Source of the DNA: Tannerella sp.
Lineage (GTDB): Bacteria; Bacteroidota; Bacteroidia; Bacteroidales; Tannerellaceae
Direction: 5' to 3'
Assembly: GCA_031289445.1 (NCBI GenBank)
Contig: JAITPL010000102.1
Span: forward strand, 1 to 5,003
Length of the DNA stretch: 5,003 nt
Within the stretch, counting starts at the first letter, position 1, and every line of letters starts with the position of its first letter. Below, one piece after another: positions 1 to 5,003 of this stretch. The notes beneath the pieces are model-generated. The model ran no database searches, had not been told where the DNA came from, and worked only from the letters and a program-made list of their open reading frames with translations. Made by a program: the position numbers and the translations under genes.

Positions 1-111
1 TATTTTCCCCACCTATTCTACAAAAACTTCACAAAAACTTTACCAATTCCCGCTTCTCATGTACGAAGTATCCGGTTTGGAGGACGAAGCCCAAAATCGG
101 ATTCGATGCTT

Positions 112-216
112 CTACTCAAGGATATTTTTCAGCATTTCGCCGGACAAAATTTGAGAAATCTCAAAAGCCTGATAAACGTCTTCTTTCACTCTTCGGAGAT
201 TTTTCTCGAAAGTCAT
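112..216 (-). CDS. Doubtful small ORF, possibly a frameshifted remnant
   Basis: An ATG-started minus-strand ORF of 34 codons (MTFEKNLRRV... to ...EMLKNILE) preceded by an A-rich leader of the kind common before Bacteroidota start codons. The composition is charged and helix-like. The antisense frame on the plus strand is also open from the left edge to 276 but reads as an unconvincing F/L-rich peptide. After the TAG stop, the minus strand continues in another frame for 28 codons (115 down to 32) with plausible protein text ending in HEKRELVKFL and a TGA at 31-29. One extra base near 114 would join the two into about 62 residues. I recognise no family. It may be a decayed small gene or chance. 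Confidence 0.2.
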   Translation of the reverse strand: MTFEKNLRRVKEDVYQAFEISQILSGEMLKNILE

Positions 217-234
217 TTATTTTTTGTACTTTTG
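202..234 (+). promoter_or_regulatory. Probable glyA promoter (Bacteroidota type)
   Basis: TACTTTTG at 227-234 fits the Bacteroidota -7 consensus TAnnTTTG exactly. A TTTC at 202-205, 21 bases upstream, is a three-of-four match to the -33 TTTG element. Transcription would begin around 239-243, giving a leader of about 55 bases. That leader contains a small hairpin (CGCCT 259-263 pairing with AGGCG 268-272, loop TTGC). The consensus is established for the phylum; its use here is inferred. Confidence 0.5.
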
Positions 235-297
235 TCGTGTGCTTACACAATAAACGGACGCCTTTGCAGGCGCTAAACATTAGAGAATCATATAGAT

Positions 298-1590
298 ATG
301 AAACAGGACTATCAAATTTTTGAGATCATTGAGAAGGAGTATGAGCGTCAATTGAAAGGCATAGAATTGATTGCTTCCGAGAATTTCGTTAGCGAACAGG
401 TTTTGAAGGCTATGGGTACATGCCTCACAAACAAGTATGCCGAGGGCTATCCGGGCAAGCGCTACTACGGCGGTTGCGGAGTGGTTGACCAAAGCGAAAA
501 CCTTGCTATCGCGCGTTTGAAGCAGCTCTTTGAAGCCGAATGGGTCAACGTGCAACCCCATAGCGGCGCTCAGGCTAATGCTGCCGTCTTTTTGGCGGTA
601 CTGAATCCGGGTGATACTTTCCTCGGACTTAACCTCTCGCATGGCGGGCATCTCTCGCACGGCTCGCCGGTCAACAGTTCGGGCATATTGTATCATGCTA
701 CCGAATATAATGTGAAAGAAGAGACCGGACGAGTCGATTACGACCAGATGGAAGAGGTCGCCCTGCGCGAAAAACCCAAACTGATTGTTGGCGGCGCTTC
801 GGCCTATTCGCGCGAGTGGGATTACAAGCGTATGCGCGAGATTGCCGACAAGGTTGGTGCGTTGCTTATGATCGACATGGCACATCCTGCCGGACTTGTT
901 GCAGCCGGACTGCTTGACAACCCGCTCAAGTATGCACATGTAGTTACTTCGACAACCCACAAGACATTGCGCGGTCCTCGTGGCGGCGTAATATTGCTCA
1001 GTAAGGATTTTGCCGATCCGCGGGGCAGGACAACACCTAAAGGCGAGGTGAAGATGATGTCGCAACTGCTTGATTCGGCGGTGTTTCCGGGTATTCAGGG
1101 CGGGCCGCTCGAACATGTAATAGCTGCCAAAGCGGTCTCGTTCTACGAAGCCTTGCAGCCGGAGTACAAGGAGTATCAAACGCAGGTCAAGAAGAACGCC
1201 GCATGTTTGGCACAAGCCTTTATAGACAAGGGATACAAGATTATTTCGGGCGGTACCGACAATCACAGCATGTTAATCGACCTGCGCACCAAGTTTCCGG
1301 AGCTGACAGGCAAGGTGGCCGAGAACGCGCTTGTGAAGGCTGATATTACGGTTAATAAGAATATGGTGCCCTTCGACAGTCGTTCGCCGTTCCAGACATC
1401 GGGTATTCGCGTCGGCTCGCCGGCTATCACTACACGTGGCGCAAAAGAGCCGTTGATGCAGGAGATTGTTGAGTTGATGGACGCCGTCCTTTCGGCTCCC
1501 GAATCGGACGAGGTCATAACCAAAGTGCGTGAGAAAGTGAACGCTACAATGAAAGACTATCCGCTGTTTGCCGATTCAATTAAAAATTAA
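298..1590 (+). CDS. glyA: Serine hydroxymethyltransferase (GlyA)
   Basis: Cytosolic PLP enzyme that interconverts serine and glycine with transfer of a one-carbon unit to tetrahydrofolate, feeding purine, thymidylate and methionine synthesis. The 430 residues are a normal full length. Visible family marks are ELIASEN (23-29), the [14 protein letters not shown] block with catalytic Glu49 and Tyr57, His118 in the HGGH motif (PLP stacking), Asp193 and His196 in DMAHPAG, the Schiff-base Lys222 in [13 protein letters not shown], and substrate-carboxylate Arg371 in SGIR. A longer loop at about 236-256, relative to E. coli GlyA, is as expected for Bacteroidales. The ATG at 298 gives the expected N-terminus; there is no Shine-Dalgarno. 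Two oddities: the near-invariant Glu after YYGGC is Gly61, and the last four residues plus stop (1576-1590) are encoded by a repeat unit that recurs downstream. A minus-strand ORF across most of the gene is its shadow. Confidence 0.97.
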   Translation: MKQDYQIFEIIEKEYERQLKGIELIASENFVSEQVLKAMGTCLTNKYAEGYPGKRYYGGCGVVDQSENLAIARLKQLFEAEWVNVQPHSGAQANAAVFLAVLNPGDTFLGLNLSHGGHLSHGSPVNSSGILYHATEYNVKEETGRVDYDQMEEVALREKPKLIVGGASAYSREWDYKRMREIADKVGALLMIDMAHPAGLVAAGLLDNPLKYAHVVTSTTHKTLRGPRGGVILLSKDFADPRGRTTPKGEVKMMSQLLDSAVFPGIQGGPLEHVIAAKAVSFYEALQPEYKEYQTQVKKNAACLAQAFIDKGYKIISGGTDNHSMLIDLRTKFPELTGKVAENALVKADITVNKNMVPFDSRSPFQTSGIRVGSPAITTRGAKEPLMQEIVELMDAVLSAPESDEVITKVREKVNATMKDYPLFADSIKN

Positions 1591-1707
1591 AAGGGCTTCA
1601 GTCAATTAAAAATTAAGAAACAACGTTCGACGTAGTCAATTAAAATTTAAAAGATTGCTGACTCAATTAAGAAACAACGTTCGACGTAGTCAATTAAAAA
1701 TTAAAAG
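1576..1707 (+). repeat. TCAATTAAAAATTAA interspersed repeat cluster with a 43-bp direct repeat
   Basis: The 15-mer TCAATTAAAAATTAA occurs at 1576-1590, 1602-1616 and 1690-1704, with a one-mismatch copy at 1636-1650. The copies at 1576 and 1690 are identical over 19 bases. A longer unit is duplicated at 1611-1653 and 1665-1707: 43 bases with one mismatch, the first 35 identical, offset 54. Each long copy contains a small dyad ACGT-TCG-ACGT (1623-1633 and 1677-1687). The first 15-mer forms the 3' end of glyA. The cluster has no coding potential that I would credit. Its core GTCAATT also appears in the inverted repeats near 4588 and 4788. Confidence 0.85.
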
Positions 1708-1711
1708 GCTG

Positions 1712-1753
1712 TTCACTAATCACTATTCGTTATTCACTATTCACTGTTCACTA
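1712..1753 (+). repeat. Six tandem 7-mers (consensus TTCACTA) before the hexosaminidase start
   Basis: Six contiguous heptamers read TTCACTA, ATCACTA, TTCGTTA, TTCACTA, TTCACTG and TTCACTA, ending seven bases before the ATG at 1760. Such heptamer arrays are known intergenic repeats in several bacterial groups. Their position in the immediate 5' leader means a change in copy number would alter leader length or structure rather than reading frame, provided 1760 is the true start. Confidence 0.85.
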
Positions 1754-1759
1754 AATTTT

Positions 1760-4171
1760 ATGATAAAAAAATATGTTTTTATACTGATTGCGATGACATC
1801 GCTGGTATATGCTTGTGGCGAGAGTAATTCCGCCGAGGTAAAACCGTATAACAAAGGAATAAATATCATTCCTAAACCTCAAAGCCTTGTGCAGAACGCG
1901 GGAGAGTTCGCACTGAATGCCCGAACGGCTTTCTATGCCAACACCGAGGAACTGCAGAAGGTAGCCGAACCGTTTGCCGCCAAGATTAGGCAGTCTACAG
2001 GTTTCGCTGTGCCGGTCAACGCTACCGGTCAGTCGAGCAACGTCATAGCGCTTGTTATCGACGGCACGCTCGACACCGGCGACGAGGGATATACGCTCGA
2101 CGTTACTGCCGAAAAAGTTACCGTCAGAGCACGCCGCTCTCAAGGTCTGTTCTACGGTCTGCAAACATTCCTTCAACTGCTGCCCGCAGAGATTGAAAGC
2201 GCCGTTGCTGTTGCCGACATGACTTGGTCGGCGCCGTGCGTAGCTATCAGCGACCGTCCCCGCTTCGGTTATAGAGGTATCATGCTTGACCCATGCCGTC
2301 ATTTCATGTCGGTTGACGACGTCAAAAAGCAGTTGGATGTGCTCGCGCTCTTCAAAATCAACCGTATGCACTGGCATCTCACCGACGACCAGGGCTGGCG
2401 GATCGAGATAAAAAAATATCCGCGCCTGACCGAAATCGGCTCTGTCCGCACCGAAGGCGAGGGCACACAGCATGGCGGCTATTACACTCAGGAACAGATA
2501 CGCGAAGTGGTAGCTTATGCCGCCGAGCGCTTTATCACCGTTATTCCCGAAATCGAGATACCCGGTCACGAGATGGCTGCAATAGCGGCTTATCCCGAAC
2601 TGACTTGTAAGGCGGGAGATTACAAGCCTCGCATTCTCTGGGGAGTAGAGGACATAGTGCTTTGCGCCGGTAAGGAAAGCACGTTTGAGTTTTTTGAAGA
2701 CGTCTTCAAGGAAGTTGTCGGGTTGTTTCCTTCGGAATATGTGCATATCGGCGGCGACGAGTGCCCCAAGGTCGAGTGGAAGCAGTGTCCGCTATGTCAG
2801 AAGCGTATCCGCGAAGAGGGTTTGCAGGCTCGCGACGGTCATTCGGCCGAAGAACGCTTGCAGAGCTATTTTGTGCAGCGCGTAGAGAAAATCCTCGCCA
2901 AATACAACAAGAAAATAATAGGCTGGGACGAGATACTTGAAGGCGGACTTGCTCCGACGGCTACCGTCATGTCGTGGCGCGGCGAGCAGGGTGGGATAGC
3001 GGCCGCCAGCCTCGACCATGACGTCATCATGACGCCTAACCCCAACGGCATGTATATCGACCAGTTTCAGGGAGACAGCAAAATCGAACCTGTATCTATC
3101 GGCGGTTATACTACGCCTGCACGCATTTACTTTTACAACCCTGTGCCGGATACTCTTGTAGAGGCCGGTAAAGCCCATTATATAAAGGGAGTGCAGTGTA
3201 ATTCATGGTCGGAATACATGTACACTAACGATATACGCGAGTATCGCATTTATCCGCGCATACTTGCCCTGGCAGAGATTGCATGGACAACCTTCAAGGA
3301 TTTCCATGGCAGTAAAACCGGTGAACCGGCAAGCCAGGCGGATATATGGGGTATAAAGGATTACCGCGACTTTGAACAGCGCCTGAACAATGCTTGCGTG
3401 CGCCTCGACGGTCATAACATCAACTATCATATACCGCAGCCCGAACAGCCCGGCGGCTCCTGTAATTTCGTCGCCTTCACCGACCGTGCTTCACTTGAAT
3501 TTACTGCCACGCGCCCTGTCCGCATGGTCTATACAACCGACGGCTCGGAGCCTGCGGCCGAATCTGCCACCTACGAGACGCCTCTTGAGTTTACCGAAAC
3601 AGGAGTATTGAAGATACGCTCCGTGCTGTCTTCGGGTCGCATGAGCGCTGTCCGTACCATACAGGTCGAGAAGCAAGCGCTGTCGCCTGCCTCCGCGCCT
3701 TCAGCATCGCCGGTTGCAGGTCTGAAGATGAAGGTAACGGACGGCATGTACCTGAAAGTATCGGACATACCCGCCGACGCGGTATGGAAAGAACAGAAGA
3801 TAAAGAGTTTTCGAGAGCTGACCTCCTACGTCAAGTCGAACGAGGCGATGCGCGGCGTCAAGCAATATGCCGCCATAGCGACAGGCTACATCGAGATACC
3901 CGCCGACGGAGTCTATTTCTTCTCGTCCGACCTCGAAGAAGTTTGGATTGACGGTCAATTGCTGATAAACAACGTCGGTGAGGTAAAGCGTTTCTCGCGC
4001 CACGACCGTAGCATGGCTTTAGCCGCCGGACTGCATTCTGTCAAGGCGGTTTTTCTGGGTCATGTCATTGGCGGTTGGCCTTCCAACTGGAACGACGGCA
4101 GTATAAGCGTCCGCCGCACGGAGGATAAAAAGTTTGGCCGGATACAGGCAGAGCAGTTATATCAACCTTAA
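1760..4171 (+). CDS. Lipoprotein beta-N-acetylhexosaminidase, glycoside hydrolase family 20
   Basis: Exo-glycosidase predicted to release terminal beta-linked GlcNAc or GalNAc by substrate-assisted catalysis. Start ATG 1760 gives 803 residues and a lipoprotein signal peptide (MIKKYVFILIAMTSLVYAC, lipid-anchor Cys19); an in-frame TTG at 1655 would add 35 residues encoded only by repeats and bury the signal. Order of parts: GH20 N-terminal domain about 35-168 (IIPKPQ); catalytic barrel about 170-540; a beta-sandwich chitobiase C-terminal-like domain about 565-637 (VYTTDGSEP); an A/S/P linker 638-653; and a PA14-like module about 655-785 (GYIEIPADGVYFF, WIDG). Active-site candidates are Arg180, HWHLTDDQGW at 204-213, His270 in PEIEIPGH, the catalytic pair Asp333-Glu334 in HIGGDE, Trp389, Trp406, Tyr432/Asp434 and Trp483. 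All expected residues are present, so activity is likely. The lipid anchor places it on the outer membrane or in the periplasm. The exact substrate cannot be read from sequence. Confidence 0.95.
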   Translation: MIKKYVFILIAMTSLVYACGESNSAEVKPYNKGINIIPKPQSLVQNAGEFALNARTAFYANTEELQKVAEPFAAKIRQSTGFAVPVNATGQSSNVIALVIDGTLDTGDEGYTLDVTAEKVTVRARRSQGLFYGLQTFLQLLPAEIESAVAVADMTWSAPCVAISDRPRFGYRGIMLDPCRHFMSVDDVKKQLDVLALFKINRMHWHLTDDQGWRIEIKKYPRLTEIGSVRTEGEGTQHGGYYTQEQIREVVAYAAERFITVIPEIEIPGHEMAAIAAYPELTCKAGDYKPRILWGVEDIVLCAGKESTFEFFEDVFKEVVGLFPSEYVHIGGDECPKVEWKQCPLCQKRIREEGLQARDGHSAEERLQSYFVQRVEKILAKYNKKIIGWDEILEGGLAPTATVMSWRGEQGGIAAASLDHDVIMTPNPNGMYIDQFQGDSKIEPVSIGGYTTPARIYFYNPVPDTLVEAGKAHYIKGVQCNSWSEYMYTNDIREYRIYPRILALAEIAWTTFKDFHGSKTGEPASQADIWGIKDYRDFEQRLNNACVRLDGHNINYHIPQPEQPGGSCNFVAFTDRASLEFTATRPVRMVYTTDGSEPAAESATYETPLEFTETGVLKIRSVLSSGRMSAVRTIQVEKQALSPASAPSASPVAGLKMKVTDGMYLKVSDIPADAVWKEQKIKSFRELTSYVKSNEAMRGVKQYAAIATGYIEIPADGVYFFSSDLEEVWIDGQLLINNVGEVKRFSRHDRSMALAAGLHSVKAVFLGHVIGGWPSNWNDGSISVRRTEDKKFGRIQAEQLYQP

Positions 4172-4183
4172 AAATCATTTAAC

Positions 4184-4585
4184 ATGGCGCTTAAAAGATT
4201 TGGTGTTTCGTTGGAGGAGGGACTGCTTGACGCCCTCGACGGTTTTGTCAAGGATAACGGTTTCGCTAACCGTTCGCAGGCTATCCGTTTCTTTGTCGAG
4301 AAAAATATAGCGGAGACGAAGTGGCAGTGCGATAATGTCGTCGCGGGCACAATAGTAATAATGTACGACCATTCGACGCAGGATATTGTGGAGAAGATAT
4401 CCGGTATCCAGCAGTCGTACAAGGACGTCATTCTCTCGTCCTCGCAGTACTACCTTAACGAGACCTTCTGCCTGCATATAGCGACCGTCAAGGGCGTTGC
4501 TCACCGGCTGACCGAACTGTCCGACCGCCTGATTACCATCAAAGGTATCAAGCACGGCAAACTCGTCATGAGCAGAGCGGACTGA
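4184..4585 (+). CDS. nikR: NikR-family ribbon-helix-helix/ACT transcriptional regulator, nickel ligands not conserved
   Basis: A 133-residue protein, the same length as E. coli NikR. Residues 3-45 are a ribbon-helix-helix DNA-binding domain (KRFGVSLEEGLLDALDGFV, then ANRSQAIRFFVEK), with Arg5, Gly7 and Ser9 on the DNA-contacting strand. Residues about 52-130 match the NikR ACT-like domain (VAGTIVIMYDH, CLHIATVKG, GIKHGKL). Aligned without gaps to E. coli across the metal region, His76, His87 and His89 become Gln77, Gln88 and Tyr90; only Cys95 (Cys96 here) is kept. The potassium-site acids Glu30 and Asp34 become Gln32 and Phe36. Family membership is firm but nickel sensing is doubtful, so the symbol marks homology only. 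The gene starts 12 bases after the hexosaminidase stop, suggesting co-transcription. No nickel transport or urease/hydrogenase gene is in the window. Confidence 0.85.
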   Translation: MALKRFGVSLEEGLLDALDGFVKDNGFANRSQAIRFFVEKNIAETKWQCDNVVAGTIVIMYDHSTQDIVEKISGIQQSYKDVILSSSQYYLNETFCLHIATVKGVAHRLTELSDRLITIKGIKHGKLVMSRAD

Positions 4586-4619
4586 GTAATTGACAATTGA
4601 TAATTAGGAGTTTCTTAAG

Positions 4620-4636
4620 AAGACATTCCAAGTCTT
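4620..4636. repeat. Small dyad following the regulator gene
   Basis: AAGAC (4620-4624) pairs with GTCTT (4632-4636) around a 7-base loop. It partly overlaps a 10-base palindrome TTCTTAAGAA at 4612-4621. It is followed by GAAAAAGG rather than a T-run, so it is not a convincing terminator for the plus strand. Confidence 0.3.
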
Positions 4637-4664
4637 GAAAAAGGTAGAAATTAGAAGGTAGAAT

Positions 4665-4764
4665 ATTGCTTCATACCTCGCAATGGTGCAATTTTCTAAT
4701 TAGGGTAGCCTTATTGTACTAAGTACAATATCTATGTTACAAGATTGCTTCGTGCCTCGCAATG
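4665..4764. repeat. Two copies of an ATTGCTTC...CTCGCAATG palindromic repeat
   Basis: A 21-base unit at 4665-4685 recurs at 4744-4764 with two differences (A/G at positions 9 and 11). Each copy is a short dyad with ATTGC and GCAAT ends. From memory, similar sequences (GATTGCTTCGT...CTCGCAATGACG) occur as dispersed intergenic repeats in many unrelated bacterial genomes; here both copies lie inside the inverted-repeat-bounded segment. Confidence 0.65.
4712..4730. promoter_or_regulatory. 19-bp near-perfect palindrome, possible operator or cruciform
   Basis: TATTGTACTAAGTACAATA has two perfect 9-base arms around a single central A. The symmetry and size suit a dimeric DNA-binding protein, but an internal palindrome of a repeat element would look the same. 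It does not resemble the known E. coli NikR operator (GTATGA-N16-TCATAC). No function is assigned. Confidence 0.35.
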
Positions 4765-4790
4765 ACGGCGACAGAGCCCCCTCCGTCATT
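4761..4790. repeat. 8-bp-stem hairpin at the right end of the inverted-repeat segment
   Basis: AATGACGG (4761-4768) pairs perfectly with CCGTCATT (4783-4790) across a 14-base loop. Its left arm overlaps the end of the second CTCGCAATG repeat and its right arm overlaps the first bases of the right 17-bp inverted repeat, so it probably belongs to the element. No T-run follows. Confidence 0.5.
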
Positions 4791-4825
4791 ATCAATTGTC
4801 AATTTAACGTCGCACATGCCGTATC

Positions 4826-4844
4826 GAGGCGTGATGCCTTTTTT
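4826..4844 (+). terminator. Weak candidate intrinsic terminator for the hexosaminidase-regulator transcript
   Basis: AGGCG (4827-4831) pairs with TGCCT (4835-4839) with one G-U pair and a 3-base loop, and the right arm runs into six T residues (4839-4844). The stem is short, but the layout is right. An alternative stem, CATGCC (4814-4819) with GGCGTG (4828-4833), excludes it, so the two could compete. Confidence 0.4.
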
Positions 4845-4882
4845 AGTCTTTCAATCTCAATTCTGCGTTCGCTTTTAAACTA

Positions 4883-4919
4883 TTTGCAACTATGGGAGTC
4901 TAAAAGACACATAGATTTA
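4883..4919 (+). promoter_or_regulatory. Weak candidate promoter for the secreted-protein gene at the right edge
   Basis: TTTG at 4883-4886 could be a -33 element and TAGATTTA at 4912-4919 a seven-of-eight match to TAnnTTTG. The gap of 25 bases is longer than usual, so this is tentative. Apart from the terminator and this site, I see nothing in 4845-4950. Confidence 0.2.
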
Positions 4920-4950
4920 TTCATTATAGTAATTTTAAAATATGTTTTTT

Positions 4951-5003
4951 ATGAAGAAGATTTTTTTAGTAAGTTTTATGGTGATGTTTGCCATGGCAAT
5001 GAG
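4951..5003 (+). CDS. Start of a secreted or membrane protein (partial, cut by window edge)
   Basis: An ATG at 4951 opens MKKIFLVSFMVMFAMAM, a lysine-led hydrophobic stretch typical of a signal peptide; 17 complete codons fall in the window. An in-frame ATG at 4942 would add MFF, but the start at 4951 gives the usual MKK beginning. The leader is A/T-rich without a Shine-Dalgarno, as for the other genes here. No domain is visible, so the product cannot be named. It lies beyond a candidate terminator and probably has its own promoter. Confidence 0.6.
   Translation, partial: MKKIFLVSFMVMFAMAM

Larger units (their letters stand above)
4588..4804. mobile_element. 217-bp segment bounded by 17-bp perfect inverted repeats (MITE/REP-like)
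   Basis: AATTGACAATTGATAAT at 4588-4604 is the exact reverse complement of 4788-4804. Between them are several further dyads and two copies of an ATTGCTTC...CTCGCAATG repeat, but no ORF of note. The segment begins three bases after the regulator's stop codon. This architecture (terminal inverted repeats, short, non-coding, internally palindromic) resembles a miniature inverted-repeat element. I could not identify a clear target-site duplication, and no transposase is present, so mobility is inferred. Confidence 0.45.

Noticed and set aside
1..276. Plus-strand frame open from the left edge to a TAA at 274-276, a possible end of an upstream gene
   Set aside because: Its residues are F/L/S-rich, it overlaps the glyA promoter, and it is in register with the better-looking minus-strand ORF, so it is probably chance.
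280..1266. Long minus-strand ORF (328 codons) opposite glyA
   Set aside because: It is the antisense shadow of a gene with complete active-site motifs; its translation is Cys/His/Leu-rich without recognisable domains.
1576..1753. CRISPR array between glyA and the hexosaminidase
   Set aside because: Repeat spacings are irregular (26, 34, 54 bases), the units are A/T-rich and only two long copies exist; no cas gene is present.
1655..1759. TTG-started N-terminal extension of the hexosaminidase
   Set aside because: The 35 extra residues are encoded by the direct repeat and the heptamer array, and would place the lipoprotein signal internally.
1751..2746. Long minus-strand ORF (331 codons) opposite the hexosaminidase
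   Set aside because: Shadow of the GH20 gene; it crosses the catalytic barrel and the repeat leader and has no recognisable motif.
4175..4555. Minus-strand ORF opposite the NikR-family gene
   Set aside because: The plus-strand frame has clear ribbon-helix-helix and ACT motifs; the opposite frame has none.

Overview
The window looks like a chromosomal segment of a Bacteroidota bacterium, most likely of the order Bacteroidales. Three things point there. The serine hydroxymethyltransferase has a Bacteroidales-type sequence, with a long loop between the PLP lysine and the VFPG motif. A TAnnTTTG-type promoter element lies upstream of it. None of the start codons has a Shine-Dalgarno sequence; A/T-rich leaders are found instead. 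Genus or species cannot be decided from the window alone.

Layout: positions 1-297 are a leader region with no convincing gene. It holds the probable glyA promoter and, on the minus strand, a doubtful 34-codon ORF that may be a frameshifted remnant. glyA (298-1590) is complete. A 169-bp spacer (1591-1759) is almost entirely repeats: copies of a TCAATTAAAAATTAA unit, a 43-bp direct repeat and six tandem 7-mers. The first repeat unit lies inside the end of glyA and supplies its last four codons and stop. A lipoprotein family-20 beta-N-acetylhexosaminidase of 803 residues follows (1760-4171). Twelve bases later comes a NikR-family ribbon-helix-helix/ACT regulator (4184-4585), probably in the same transcript. 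The spacer 4586-4950 holds a 217-bp segment bounded by perfect 17-bp inverted repeats that resembles a miniature mobile or REP-type element, then a weak terminator. The start of a new secreted-protein gene (4951 onward) is cut by the window edge.

How the genes fit together: GlyA is core one-carbon and glycine metabolism and has no obvious link to its neighbours. The hexosaminidase would remove terminal GlcNAc/GalNAc from glycans at the cell envelope. The regulator behind it keeps the NikR fold signature, but in a hand alignment to E. coli NikR it has lost three of the four nickel ligands and both potassium-site acids. It may therefore sense something else or act constitutively.

I found no clearly new multi-gene system. 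The best leads are the ligand-less NikR homologue paired with a glycosidase, the inverted-repeat-bounded element, and the repeat that has become the 3' end of glyA.
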